Assembly (NCBI GenBank): GCA_035946735.1 | Contig: DASYYZ010000157.1 | Span: 1 to 64,000, forward strand | Source: Gp13-AA77 sp035946735 | GTDB taxonomy: Bacteria; Acidobacteriota; Terriglobia; UBA7540 | Length of the DNA: 64,000 nucleotides | Reading direction: 5' to 3' | Part shown: positions 8,234 to 17,256 of the stretch, in pieces | Layout of the letters: each line of letters starts with the position of its first letter | Numbering within the stretch: position 1 is the first letter of the stretch | The notes under the pieces: model-generated | Databases searched by the model: none | Told to the model about the DNA's origin: nothing | Seen by the model: only the letters and a program-made list of their open reading frames with translations | Position numbers and translations under genes: made by a program

Positions 8234-9051
8234 GACGCCTGATGCACTTTCGGGCGGTAAGCGAGCGCCGGGACGGAGGGCACCCCAGTGCGGCGGACGG
8301 CGATCATCTCTGCCACCACCGATACTGCAATCTCTTGCGGCGTGATGGCGCCAATGTCGAGTCCTACCGGTGAATGAACGCGCTCGAACTGATCCGTGCC
8401 AACTCCTTCGCCCTCGAGCAGGTTCGCGAACTCGATCAGCTTGCGCTTGCTGCCGATCATGCCGATGAAGCGCGCCGGCGTGGTCAAGGCCCAACGCAGG
8501 CAGGCGAGGTCCCCCTTGTGGCCGCGGGTGGCGATCACAATGTAAGAGAGATCATTCAGGCTGAGCCGCGGGAAAGTTTCTTCCCAGGGGCCGGCGTAGG
8601 TTTCAATCGCGTCGGGAAAGCGCTCTTTATTCGCGAAAGCGGGACGGTCATCCACAATCGCGGTTTCGAATCCGGCCAGGCTTGCCACTTTCGAAACCGC
8701 CAGCGACACGTGCCCGCCCCCGAAGAGATAGAGCGTGGGTGTGGCCAAAATCGGCTCAATGAAGACATCGAGCGATCCGCCGCAGACAAGGCCCTGGTCG
8801 TACTCCGGGTTCTGGTTGAGATTGAAGTGCATCCGGCGCGGCTTTTCTTCCCTTATCACGTCCTGCGCCGCCGACCAGACGTCCGCCTCCACGCAACCGC
8901 CGCCCACCGTGCCCACGATCGATCCGTCATCGCGGATCAGAAGTTTAGAGGTCTCGTAGCTTGGAACCGAACCCTGCACGTTGATGATGGTGGCGAGCGC
9001 CGCCTTGCGTCCTTGCTTGCGGAGCTTCGTGATCTCTTCGAAGATATCCAT
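8230..9051 (-). CDS. XdhC/CoxI family molybdenum cofactor insertion protein
   Basis: This 273-residue protein has the N-terminal XdhC/CoxI domain (ATIINVQGSVPSYETSKLLI, then TVGGGCVEADVW) and the C-terminal Rossmann domain with LYLFGGGHVSLAV and FIGMIGSKRK. XdhC proteins bind sulfurated Mo cofactor and deliver it to xanthine-dehydrogenase-family enzymes. Its stop overlaps the start of the nucleotidyltransferase gene, so the two are one translational unit. Length and domain order are normal. The ATG at 9051 is used; its upstream sequence has only a weak ribosome site. Confidence 0.9.
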   Translation of the reverse strand: MDIFEEITKLRKQGRKAALATIINVQGSVPSYETSKLLIRDDGSIVGTVGGGCVEADVWSAAQDVIREEKPRRMHFNLNQNPEYDQGLVCGGSLDVFIEPILATPTLYLFGGGHVSLAVSKVASLAGFETAIVDDRPAFANKERFPDAIETYAGPWEETFPRLSLNDLSYIVIATRGHKGDLACLRWALTTPARFIGMIGSKRKLIEFANLLEGEGVGTDQFERVHSPVGLDIGAITPQEIAVSVVAEMIAVRRTGVPSVPALAYRPKVHQAS

Positions 9052-9434
9052 GGCTTCATGATTAGGTTAGACTCGTGTTCGGGCGGCAGTCAATCAAACC
9101 AACTGCCTGAGGTCGGTCCAACTTGACGCCAGCACTTGAGTTGGCTTATTAGTCATACAGAACGTCAGAATGAGCCCGACCTCAAACGGGGGCTTCACAA
9201 CTGTGAAAGGCAGAAATCAGAAACCTTCTAGGCTTGCATTCGGTCGCGGGCTCACCCGACTCCTTTCGCATTGCCTAGCGAGCTTGCCGACGGCTGAACA
9301 GGACGCGCGCCTCAAGGCTTTCGAAGGAGCCGTGGCCAGGATGTCCCGACACGCACGCTCCTCAAGGGTTTCACCTCCGTCTCGTTTGTCAGCATCTCGG
9401 CGAAGTCCGAATCTGCGCTCGGGCACCGAATAAT
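9052..9434. other. 383-base stretch without a recognised gene
   Basis: Short open frames exist on both strands (for example 9217-9495 on the minus strand), but their translations are rich in Arg and Ser, resemble no family I know, and lack good ribosome sites. No RNA gene, strong terminator or repeat was seen. Confidence 0.4.
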
Positions 9435-9929
9435 ATGAGCATAATACGAAGAGTTCATCGTCGGCAGTACCGCCCACGCGAGGATCTACGAGCACGCCTC
9501 GACGTGCTGCAAGAAGTCATTGCAAACCTGCGCGACTGCAATTTGTCTCCCGACAGCAAGAAGCGAATGCTGAATCACGCAATTTGGGAAATCACCAGAG
9601 CGACGGGAGACTTTGCTCCCCAGTTCCGAAGCAAGGGTGTCATGGAGGGAAGTCTTGGAGCAAAGATTGAGCGAGAGCATGTTTACAAGAGAAAGGGTAT
9701 CGTCCAAGCCGTACTTGCGAAAAGCGAACCTCTCGATTCTGTGCTGAAGTGTGTCGTGCATTGCGTAGTCACTGAGGAAGAGCATGAGCGCCTGAAAACG
9801 GTCCCCGCGGCGGTGGATGGCTGGGCTCGCTATTGCTCTGCGGGAATCGAAGTGTTCGACTGTGCCGTGGACCCTCCAACTCCAAGGCTTTGTCCTGCAG
9901 ATAGGGCCGGCCCCTTTGTGAATAGCTGA
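9435..9929 (+). CDS. conserved hypothetical protein, 164 aa
   Basis: The gene starts at ATG 9435 and encodes a soluble mixed alpha/beta protein. Features are an N-terminal basic region (RRVHRRQYRPREDL), a helical segment LQEVIANLRDCNLSPDSKKR, and a C-terminal half with VVTEEEHERL and DGWARYCSAGIEVFD. The combination of a histidine-containing 'VT..EHERL' motif with 'DGW.RY..AGI.V.D' occurs in small hypothetical proteins of scattered bacteria, but I cannot name a function. The last 20 residues look less conserved. It stands alone between an empty stretch and the alcohol dehydrogenase gene. Confidence 0.5.
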   Translation: MSIIRRVHRRQYRPREDLRARLDVLQEVIANLRDCNLSPDSKKRMLNHAIWEITRATGDFAPQFRSKGVMEGSLGAKIEREHVYKRKGIVQAVLAKSEPLDSVLKCVVHCVVTEEEHERLKTVPAAVDGWARYCSAGIEVFDCAVDPPTPRLCPADRAGPFVNS

Positions 9930-9967
9930 GGGGGTGGAGACCAGTCCTCCCTACACGAGAGGTCGTG

Positions 9968-10996
9968 ATGAAAGCAATCCGTTTCCACGAGCACGGCAGC
10001 GTCGACGTTCTCAAATACGAAGACGCGCCCGACCCCAAGATCCAGGCCAACGAGGTGCTATTGAAGGTGCGGGCCTGCGCTTTGAATCATCTGGACATTT
10101 GGCTGCGCAAAGGCACAGCGAGTTGGAAGCTGCTGATGCCGCACATCGTCGGCAGTGACATTTCGGGCGAGGTGGCCGAGGTGGGAGCGCTGGTCACACG
10201 CGTAAAGCCGGGCGACCGCGTGCTGCTTGCGCCCGGGATCAGTTGCGGCCAATGCGAGGAATGCTTTCACGGACTCGATAGCGCTTGCCGCAGCTATACC
10301 TTGTTTGGCGTGATGGTGGATGGCGGTTACGCCCAATACGTGAAGTCGCCGGAGATGAACGTGATCCCGATTCCTGGCGACCTCAGCTTTGACGAGGCTG
10401 CCGCGGTGCCCCTGGTTTCGCTGAGCGCCTGGCACATGCTAATCACTCGCGCCCGGCTTCGACCGGGAGAAGACGTGCTGGTGATGGCCGCCGGATCGGG
10501 TGTGGGCAGCGTGGCCATTCAAGTCGCCAAGCTCATGTCGGCCCGCGTGATCGCCGTGGCCGGCACGGATGCCAAGCTCGACAAGGCGCGCAAACTGGGC
10601 GCAGACGAGGTGATCAATCATCGCAAACAATCCATTGCCGGCGAGGTGAAGCGCCTCACCAACAAGCGTGGCGTCGACATCGTGATGGACCACGTCGGCA
10701 CAGCCGTCTGGGAAGACTGCTTCGAATCGCTCGCGACCTACGGGCGATTTGTCACCTGCGGAACCACGTCGGGCGAGGAAGTCAAGCTGAACCTACGCCT
10801 GCTCTACGGCCGGCAGCGCACGCTGCTGGGATCTTTTATGGGCGGCAAGGGAGAGTTGCTGGAAGTGCTGAGGTTCATCGGCCAACGAAAGGTGCGGGCG
10901 GTGATCGACTCGGTCTTCCCGCTGAGTGAAGCCGCCGCGGCGCAGAAGAAGATGGAGGCCCGTGACCTCTTCGGCAAGATTCTGCTGCATCCGTGA
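9968..10996 (+). CDS. zinc-type alcohol dehydrogenase / quinone oxidoreductase family protein
   Basis: A 342-residue medium-chain dehydrogenase/reductase. The N-terminal catalytic domain has HIVGSDISGEVAEVG and the structural-zinc cysteine cluster CGQCEECFHGLDSAC. The nucleotide-binding domain has VLVMAAGSGVGSVAIQVAKL, followed by ADEVINHRK, typical of NADP-dependent members. The start is ATG 9968; a GTG three bases earlier is in frame. Substrate cannot be predicted: the family covers alcohols, crotonyl-type substrates and quinones. It is monocistronic as far as can be seen, with the VWFA-related gene following after 128 bases. Confidence 0.88.
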   Translation: MKAIRFHEHGSVDVLKYEDAPDPKIQANEVLLKVRACALNHLDIWLRKGTASWKLLMPHIVGSDISGEVAEVGALVTRVKPGDRVLLAPGISCGQCEECFHGLDSACRSYTLFGVMVDGGYAQYVKSPEMNVIPIPGDLSFDEAAAVPLVSLSAWHMLITRARLRPGEDVLVMAAGSGVGSVAIQVAKLMSARVIAVAGTDAKLDKARKLGADEVINHRKQSIAGEVKRLTNKRGVDIVMDHVGTAVWEDCFESLATYGRFVTCGTTSGEEVKLNLRLLYGRQRTLLGSFMGGKGELLEVLRFIGQRKVRAVIDSVFPLSEAAAAQKKMEARDLFGKILLHP

Positions 10997-11124
10997 CGGA
11001 GCCGGTGAGCAACCGCGGGCGGCGAAAGGCCTTCAGCCCGGCACCACCCCGGTTTTTTGTGAGTTGACCCGGCAGGCCGGCCTGACATCTAATCGAGTGG
11101 TTGAAACTTACTGGAGTAAATGCA

Positions 11125-12363
11125 ATGACAAAACGGAATACGTATCGGACCTTGCTCGCTTTCGGGAGCGTGGTGACTCTACTGCTTGCGGTGCCATTTG
11201 ACACGCGAAAGGGCCTGTTGGCGCGCTCTCAGGATCAACAGGCTCCAGCTTCCCAGAACAGCCAGAGCCAGCAGCCTCCGGCTTCCCAGAACAGTCAGGG
11301 CCAGCAGCCTTCGTCCTCCCAGACCGGTCCCGTCTCGCAGCCGGATGAGACCGTCGTGGTTCCGAAGAAGGCCGCACCTCCGGGTGCGGCGGCCGCGTCC
11401 GCGCCCGACGAGAAGAAGCCTGAAAAGATCAATCCCAAGGACGTCTACACACTTTCGACGGCCACAAACCTGGTCAACGTGGACGTGCTGGTGACGGATA
11501 AGGACGGTAATCCTATTCCGAGCCTCACCAAGACGAACTTTAAGGTCTACGATGACGGCGTCGAACAAACTTTGAGCAATTTCGGGACGGCGGAAATCCC
11601 GATGACCGTCTGCCTGCTGATCGAGTTTTCCAGTCGATCGTGGATGCACTTGTATCTTGCGCTGGAGGACGTCTATTCGTTCCTGGGCGCCATGAAACCC
11701 CAGGATTGGGTGGCGGTGGTGGAATACGACATGAAGCCGCACATCCTCACGGATTTCACTCAGGATCGCGGCGCCGTGCAAGCCGCGTTCAGCACGCTGA
11801 CGGTTCCCGGGTTTCAGGAAGCGAACCTCTTCGACGCACTCGCATTCACCATCGATCGCATGAAAGACATCCAGGGGCGCAAAGCGATCATCGCCGTGGT
11901 AGGAGGCTCCTCCGACGTGCGGGGCCTGGGCCTGAATGGAATCGACACCTTCAGCAAGCTCACTTACCCTGACATGCTCAAGATCGCCAAAGCTTCGGAG
12001 ACGCCGATTTACGCCATCAGCACCGTAGAGTGGCAAAACGTCCGTGGCATGGCCTCCGACATGACGGACATTGAGGCCAGAAACGAGCTCAACTACATCA
12101 CTCAGAATTCGGGAGGCCTCGCGTTTTTCCCCCGCTTCGAGGCTGAGTTCCCCGAAGAATTCCAGCAGATCGCCGGCCAGTTGCGTACTCAATACAGCCT
12201 TGCCTTTCTGCCCAGCAATTCGGTCCATGACGGCAGGTATCATAAACTCAAAGTGAACGTGGTGGATGCCAGCGGATCGCCACTGCGGATCGTGAATCAG
12301 AAGGGGAAGCAGGTGAAATACCGGGTGCTGTCACGCGACGGATACTACGCGCCGAAGTCCTAA
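11125..12363 (+). CDS. secreted VWFA-related domain protein
   Basis: The 412-residue protein starts at ATG 11125, preceded by CTGGAG. A signal peptide (to about residue 30) is followed by a Gln/Ser/Pro-rich linker with 11-residue repeats, then ATNLVNVDVLVTDKDGNPI and IPSLTKTNFKVYDDG. This is the N-terminal beta-sandwich seen in acidobacterial VWFA-related proteins. The VWA-like fold follows (MTVCLLIEFSSRSW, KAIIAVVGGSSD); the canonical DxSxS of metal-binding VWA domains is replaced by IEFSSRS. The end has LRTQYSLAFLPSN, also typical. Such proteins are exported and abundant in this phylum; function is unknown. Confidence 0.85.
   Translation: MTKRNTYRTLLAFGSVVTLLLAVPFDTRKGLLARSQDQQAPASQNSQSQQPPASQNSQGQQPSSSQTGPVSQPDETVVVPKKAAPPGAAAASAPDEKKPEKINPKDVYTLSTATNLVNVDVLVTDKDGNPIPSLTKTNFKVYDDGVEQTLSNFGTAEIPMTVCLLIEFSSRSWMHLYLALEDVYSFLGAMKPQDWVAVVEYDMKPHILTDFTQDRGAVQAAFSTLTVPGFQEANLFDALAFTIDRMKDIQGRKAIIAVVGGSSDVRGLGLNGIDTFSKLTYPDMLKIAKASETPIYAISTVEWQNVRGMASDMTDIEARNELNYITQNSGGLAFFPRFEAEFPEEFQQIAGQLRTQYSLAFLPSNSVHDGRYHKLKVNVVDASGSPLRIVNQKGKQVKYRVLSRDGYYAPKS
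11245..11343 (+). repeat. 33-bp tandem repeat in the VWFA-related gene
   Basis: Copies at 11245-11277 and 11278-11310 encode PASQNSQSQQP and PASQNSQGQQP. A degenerate third copy follows at 11311-11343 (SSSQTGPVSQP). It forms the low-complexity linker after the signal peptide. Confidence 0.85.
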
Positions 12364-12434
12364 GCCCGGGTGAGTCAAAGAATCCTTTAATTCCGCCAGC
12401 GGCGGTGGCCGTTTGAGAGGCCCGAAGCGCCACG

Positions 12435-13517
12435 CTATTGCGGTCCAGGCCGGCGGCCTGGGGTCGAAGTTTCCGCCTGGATTTTCGAACTGGGTTTTCG
12501 AATCCCGGGGGGTTGGTGTTCCGTCTCTGAAGCGGATTTCGTCACCGGAAACGGCTCCGCGGATGACGGCAGTGCGATCATCGGTTGGCCAACGTCAACA
12601 GGGTAGCCAAGTTTCTGCCAAGCTTCGAACCCACCCTCCAAAGGACGAACGCGCGTGATCCCTCGCTGCCGCAAAAGGAGCGCCACACGGGCGCTCGTGG
12701 CTTCGTTCGGTCAAGTGCAGTAGAGCACCACGTCGCGGTCGCGTGGGATCTCGCCATGACGACCCTCAAGTTCGTTGGGATGCATGTGGATGGCGCCGTG
12801 CACCCTGGCGGGCTCGGCTTCAAACTCCGCGGAACCGCGCAGATCAACGATCACCACCTCTTCGCCGGCAGCCATCTTCTCGTGCAATTCTTCAGGTGTG
12901 ATGCGGGCGATGCGCAAGTCGCGAATGAAGCGCTGCCGTTCCCGATACTTCCAGGCAACGTAGACCACGATTGCACCCGCCAGCAGCATGACTAATCCGG
13001 CGCCCAGCCTCCCCGCGTAAGCGCCCAGGCGATCGAGCTGCGGGCTGAAGAAGTATCCGGCGAGCAGGTAGCTGCCCGCCCACAGCAAGGATCCCGCGGC
13101 ATCCCATTTGAGAAATCGCAGCGGACGCATCCGGAGCAGACCGGCAAGGGGCGCGGCCGCAGTTCCCAGGCCGGGAATGAACTTGGCCACCAGTAAGGAC
13201 CGCCCGCCCTGCTGCCCAAAACGATCCTGGGTGCGCCGCACGCAGGAGTCAGGCTCGAGGGAGATCCGGCACAGGAATCTCAAAATGGAATACCCGCGAC
13301 GCTTGCCAAGCTGATACCAGGCCAGGTCTGCGATCAGACAGGCCGCCACCGCAAGGACAAGTAGCCAAATCAAAGAGAGCCGCCTTAGTCCCGCGAGCGC
13401 GCCCGCAGTCACGAGGAGCGGCACGGATGTGATCGGCAGTCCCACGAACTCCATCAGGACGCTGACGAAGATCACAATGTAACCGTGCGAAAGAAGGAAC
13501 GGAAGAATGCGAGCCAT
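12435..13517 (-). CDS. DedA membrane protein fused to rhodanese, interrupted by in-frame UGA (possible selenocysteine)
   Basis: From ATG 13517 the first 195 or so residues form a DedA/SNARE-associated membrane protein (MEFVGLPITSVPLLV, KFIPGLGTAAAPLAGLL). A basic linker leads to a rhodanese domain: ITPEELHEKMAAGEEVVIVD, then HMHPNELEGR and DVVLYC. At 12711-12713 the codon after YCT is TGA, and the same frame continues without a shift as PNEATSARVALLL and GGFEAWQKLGYPVDV to a stop at 12435. Relatives that I know of this fusion have a second Cys at the TGA position (YCxCPNEA). Readthrough gives 360 residues; termination would remove the end of the rhodanese domain. The UGA could encode selenocysteine (see hairpin at 12678-12696), or be a nonsense mutation or sequence error. 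Confidence 0.7.
12678..12696 (-). promoter_or_regulatory. SECIS-like hairpin downstream of the UGA codon
   Basis: On the minus strand GAGCGCC (12696-12690) pairs perfectly with GGCGCTC (12684-12678) around the loop CGTGT. The apical loop starts 21 bases after the UGA (12711-12713), and has G as its second base. This meets the loose geometric rules for bacterial SECIS elements (short apical loop with an early G, roughly 16-37 bases from the UGA). It could be coincidental, since the region is GC-rich. Confidence 0.35.
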
Positions 13518-13779
13518 GGAATTGACGACTGTCGAGTGACCATTGACAAGTGCGAAGGCTACGAGCGCTGCGGCTGCGTCATGAAACCAAGCCCATCGCG
13601 AAGCGAAGAACCATCGACGCTTGTACGCCAACCTTTAATGAGAGCCGCGGCCAGCATCAAGGCAGAACTTACGCCCTCGGCCCGCTCGCGACACCTCTTA
13701 GATGCCCTCCGGTCGCGGCCGATGCGGATTCTGGCAGAAGGGAGGAACCGTGATCGTGTTTTCGTATCCGATACCCCGG
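13518..13779. other. 262-base stretch between the DedA gene and the GH127 relic
   Basis: No recognisable gene or RNA. The first 40 bases on the minus strand are the leader of the DedA gene. The remaining open frames have biased Arg/Ser composition and no family resemblance. Confidence 0.3.
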
Positions 13780-14160
13780 TCAATTTGGCCGCGAACGCCG
13801 TTGAACGGTTACGAGGTCGCAGCCGCGTCGATCCAGACTTTCATTGGCTGCCGGCCTCGATTCCCCCCAGACGCAATAGGGGATGGCTTTGAACGCCACG
13901 GAACTGGTCTTTACCGGCGCGACGGGACGATAAAGTTGATCCTGCCAGTTCGCTTCCGGTTGCATCTTCCCCTCGCCGGCCAGGACCACGACGCCGCCCA
14001 GGAGCCCGGGCTCCGCCCGTTCAGTCAACCGGGCATTAGCCGGCAGCGAAACGCGGTCAAGGTCAACCAAGTTGTCCGTCTGCTCCAGGCACCGCCTGTG
14101 CTCCTACTCCGAGGGCCAGGCTCTTCAGATGAGTTCTGCGGTCTCTTAACATGGTTTGTC
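13780..14160 (-). pseudogene. relic of a GH127 (beta-L-arabinofuranosidase-like) C-terminus
   Basis: The frame from about 14103 reads CLEQTDNLVDLDRVSLPA, then AEPGLLGGVVVLAGEG, LYRPVAPVKTS and AFKAIPYCVWGE, ending at 13780. These are the consecutive blocks of the C-terminal beta-sandwich of DUF1680/GH127 proteins, which normally have the CLE-ADN, GLLGG and lpYxxWaNRgpG pattern. Here the terminal NRGPG block is garbled. Upstream the homologous sequence continues only in other frames with stops (for example TAG at 14104-14106). It is therefore a decayed fragment, oppositely oriented to the intact GH127 gene at 14332. It suggests loss or rearrangement of a paralogue. Confidence 0.55.
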
Positions 14161-14265
14161 TCCGGCGTCTCAAGTGGTCGTCAGGATGATGGACTGACCA
14201 CATGGCCAAGCTATGGACGGATTAGCCTTTCTTGCAAAGAAAAGAACACGTTATAGGGTTTGTTC

Positions 14266-14293
14266 TTGACTATAGTTGATGCGCGGGTATCCT
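14266..14293 (+). promoter_or_regulatory. possible promoter of the first GH127 gene
   Basis: TTGACT (14266-14271) and TATCCT (14288-14293) are 16 bases apart, and the start codon follows at 14332 after AAGGAGGG. The region just before is AT-rich. Confidence 0.35.
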
Positions 14294-14331
14294 CGACAGT
14301 TGAGCAGGACCTGCGCGCTTAAGGAGGGCTG

Positions 14332-16398
14332 ATGAAGACCGGTGGCGTTGTAGCGATAATTCTGGCGGTGCTCCTGCTGTTTCCCGCGATGGGTGTCGCG
14401 GCCCCGGCTCATCCCACCTCCCAGGCCCAATCTTCGGGGACAATGCCGAATCGCGCGCCGTTACGGCAAAACGCATTCAATCCTTTGCCGCTCGGCTCCG
14501 TCAAACCCGCGGGCTGGCTTCGCCGGCAACTTGTGATCCAGGCCAACGGCCTCACGGGCCATCTGGACGAGTTCTGGCCGGACGTCGGATCGAACAGCGG
14601 GTGGTTGGGCGGCGCCGGCGAGAGTTGGGAGCGTGGACCGTACTACCTGGATGGGCTCGTGCCGCTGGCTTACCTCCTTGACGATCCCACCCTGATTGCG
14701 AAGTCGACTAAACGGGTCAACTGGATCCTGACTCATCAAGGCGCCGACGGATGGCTGGGCCCGGATCGGAACCGCGATTGGTGGCCCAACATGGTGATGC
14801 TGAAGGCGCTCACCCAGTACCAGGAAGCAACCGGTGATGCGCGTGTGATTCCGGCCATGCAACGATATCTTCAGTATCAAACCGCTCACCTGCAGGAGCG
14901 TCCGCTCCGCGACTGGGGCAAGTTCCGCTGGGCGGACGAAGTGGTGAGCGTACTCTGGCTCTACAATCGCACCGGTGACGCGAGTCTGCTGGACCTGGCA
15001 CGCACTTTGGAAGCGCAAGGTCACGATTGGAAGGGCGAGTTCGCCGCGTTTCCGTTCACCGCGAAGACCAGGAAAGATCAGCTGGGATTGAAGGATGGAT
15101 CGAACTCCGAGGTTTCATTGAGCGCCCACGGCGTCAATAACGCCATGGCGCTGAAAACTTCGGCCGTCTGGTGGCTGGTGTCAGGCAATACGGACGATCG
15201 GGCAGCCGCCGGCCGGCAACTGAGCGAACTCGATGAGCACCACCTCTTGCCGAATGGCATGTTCAGTTGCGACGAACACCTGGCAGGACGCGATCCTTCC
15301 CAGGGCTCTGAGCTGTGCTCGGTGGTGGAGACCCAGTTCTCGCTCGAGCAGCTCATTAGCATTTTCGGAGACGCGCGGCTTGGCGACCGGTTGGAGCGAA
15401 TCGCTTACAATGCCCTGCCTGCCACGTTTTCGAAGGATATGTGGGCCCACCAATACGACCAGCAGCCGAACCAGGTCTTGTGCAGCCTCGAGAATCGCGA
15501 CTGGACCACCAATGGTCCCGAGTCCAATATTTACGGGCTGGAACCGAACTTCGGGTGCTGCACTGCGAACATGCATCAGGGCTGGCCCAAGTTCGCGGCA
15601 AGCCTGTGGATGACAACACCCGATCAGGGGCTTGCTGCCGTGGCTTACGGTCCAAGCGCGGTTAACACAACGGTTCGCAGCGGAACGCATGTCCGGATCG
15701 CAGAGGAAACCACGTATCCTTTCGGCGGTGAGGTTCGCTTCGTGATTGACCCGGCGGTTCCTGTGGCCTTTCCGCTTGAGTTCAGGATTCCGGCCTGGGC
15801 TGCAGGAGCCAGCCTCGCCATCAACGGACGGCCGCAACATCTGGATTTGGCGCCCGGAACTTTCAGCACCATTGATCGCAAGTGGCAAAAGGGGGATCGC
15901 GTGGTACTGCGCTTTCCTCTGCAAATTCGAGCTTCTCAGTGGTATCACGATTCCGTCACGCTGGAGCGCGGCCCGTTGATTTTCTCTCTCAAGATTGGAG
16001 AGCACTGGCGAAAGCTCGACCATGGAATGTCGCATCCCGCGAAAGCTCCGGCGGCGGACTGGGAGGTGCGGCCGACGACTCCCTGGAACTACGGTCTGAT
16101 TCTCGACCTGACTAGTCCTGAACGGTCGGTGCGCGTCGTCGAGAAACCCATGGGCGAATTCCCGTTCAGCATGGAAGGCACGCCCATTGAGTTGGTGGTG
16201 AAGGGCAGGCGGGTTCCGGATTGGAAGCTGGTGGACGGTTCCGCCGGACCGCTGCCTCCAAGCCCGGTGGCCAGCAACCAGCGAATCGAGCAACTGACTT
16301 TGATTCCGTACGGAGGAGCGAAGTTGAGAATTACGGCGTTCCCACGATTAGGGGAGGCGAAGGAAAGCGCCGCCGAACCGTCGGCATCCTTATTCTGA
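14332..16398 (+). CDS. GH127 family (beta-L-arabinofuranosidase-like) secreted glycoside hydrolase
   Basis: The 688-residue product begins with a Sec signal peptide (to about residue 24, ending GVAAPA) and follows a strong AAGGAGGG site. An alpha/alpha-barrel region includes SWERGPYYLDGLVPLAYLL and ELCSVVETQFSLEQ, and the zinc-type cysteine pair appears in FGCCTANMHQGWPKFAASLW's core CCTANMHQGWPKF. Beta-sandwich domains follow (RIPAWAAGASLAING, VTLERGPLIFSLKIGE). In characterised GH127 enzymes a Glu-Cys3 zinc site holds the catalytic Cys. The exact substrate of this subgroup is uncertain; arabinose-containing plant polymers are the natural guess. It converges on the GntR gene with only 7 bases between. 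Confidence 0.88.
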   Translation: MKTGGVVAIILAVLLLFPAMGVAAPAHPTSQAQSSGTMPNRAPLRQNAFNPLPLGSVKPAGWLRRQLVIQANGLTGHLDEFWPDVGSNSGWLGGAGESWERGPYYLDGLVPLAYLLDDPTLIAKSTKRVNWILTHQGADGWLGPDRNRDWWPNMVMLKALTQYQEATGDARVIPAMQRYLQYQTAHLQERPLRDWGKFRWADEVVSVLWLYNRTGDASLLDLARTLEAQGHDWKGEFAAFPFTAKTRKDQLGLKDGSNSEVSLSAHGVNNAMALKTSAVWWLVSGNTDDRAAAGRQLSELDEHHLLPNGMFSCDEHLAGRDPSQGSELCSVVETQFSLEQLISIFGDARLGDRLERIAYNALPATFSKDMWAHQYDQQPNQVLCSLENRDWTTNGPESNIYGLEPNFGCCTANMHQGWPKFAASLWMTTPDQGLAAVAYGPSAVNTTVRSGTHVRIAEETTYPFGGEVRFVIDPAVPVAFPLEFRIPAWAAGASLAINGRPQHLDLAPGTFSTIDRKWQKGDRVVLRFPLQIRASQWYHDSVTLERGPLIFSLKIGEHWRKLDHGMSHPAKAPAADWEVRPTTPWNYGLILDLTSPERSVRVVEKPMGEFPFSMEGTPIELVVKGRRVPDWKLVDGSAGPLPPSPVASNQRIEQLTLIPYGGAKLRITAFPRLGEAKESAAEPSASLF

Positions 16399-16405
16399 CT
16401 TCAGC

Positions 16406-17161
16406 CTACCAGCTCCCGCGCTCGCCCATGGAATCGATCACGCGGGCGAGGCGGTCGGCGCCGTTTTCCCAGTTCAACTGCACGGCGCGCTCCGAAGCGT
16501 CGCCATCGCCGCTCTCGATGCCCTGAATGATCAGCACGTGCTCGCCGACGGAAAGACCGAGCTGGTCCAGGATCGCGCTGGCGTATAGCCGCCAGTAGCG
16601 TTCCGCCTGCGGCTTGATGGAGCTCTGCAAGGCAAGGAGACGCGGACCCGCGCTCGTTTGAACCACGGTTTGGTGGAAATCCTGGTCCAGCTCAAAGATC
16701 ATATTGGGGTCGCCTCGGCCGCGCTCGTAAAGCCCGCGCAATTCATCATTGAGGTCTCTCAATTTCGCGACCACCGCAGCGCGGCGGCCGGGCTCGAGCC
16801 GAGCCGTGGATCGCGCCGCCAAACCCTCCAGATGGCCTACGATCGCGTAAAGCTCGCGAGCGTCTTCTTTCGTCAGGGGCGCAACGGCCAACCGCGCTTT
16901 GCGGCTGCCGGCTGCGCTCGCGACCACATAGCCTTCCTTCTGCAGAAGATGCAACGCCGCGCGCACCGGCGTCCGGCTCACGCCCAGCCTTTCAGTGAGA
17001 TCTGCTTCCACAATCCGGCTGCCGGGCGCCAGCCTGCCGTGGACGATCATTTCGCGGACCTGATTGAAGCACCTTCGCAGGCTGCTGTCGGGACTCTCGC
17101 GGGTAAGGGGCTCCCCGACGCTCGCGTCCGCGGACTCGGCAAGCTTGGTTTGATCTGCCAT
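16406..17161 (-). CDS. GntR family transcriptional regulator (FadR/FCD type)
   Basis: Start at ATG 17161, with GGGGGA upstream; an in-frame extension to 17260 lacks support. The 251-residue protein has an N-terminal winged helix: REMIVHGRLAPGSRIVEADL and ERLGVSRTPVRAALHLLQKEG (GntR recognition helix region VSRTPVRAAL). The all-helical FCD effector domain follows, with ELYAIVGHLEGLAA and ELDQDFHQTVVQTS containing the metal/ligand-binding D-x3-H pattern. FCD regulators usually respond to sugar acids or carboxylates and bind short palindromes. Its position amid GH127, receptor and hydrolase genes suggests control of carbohydrate use; candidate GTATAC sites are at 23923 and 31995. Confidence 0.88.
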   Translation of the reverse strand: MADQTKLAESADASVGEPLTRESPDSSLRRCFNQVREMIVHGRLAPGSRIVEADLTERLGVSRTPVRAALHLLQKEGYVVASAAGSRKARLAVAPLTKEDARELYAIVGHLEGLAARSTARLEPGRRAAVVAKLRDLNDELRGLYERGRGDPNMIFELDQDFHQTVVQTSAGPRLLALQSSIKPQAERYWRLYASAILDQLGLSVGEHVLIIQGIESGDGDASERAVQLNWENGADRLARVIDSMGERGSW

Positions 17162-17256
17162 TGACAGGATTCCCCCGCTCAGAGCGGAACTCTGCTTGAA
17201 GCACGCGCGGGCGGACCGGACGGCCGGCGTCAGCCCTGCATCTGGCCCTCCAACGA

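Noticed and set aside
9217..9495. A 92-codon minus-strand frame overlapping the start of the hypothetical gene at 9435
   Set aside because: No ribosome site or family likeness, and it overlaps a better supported gene.
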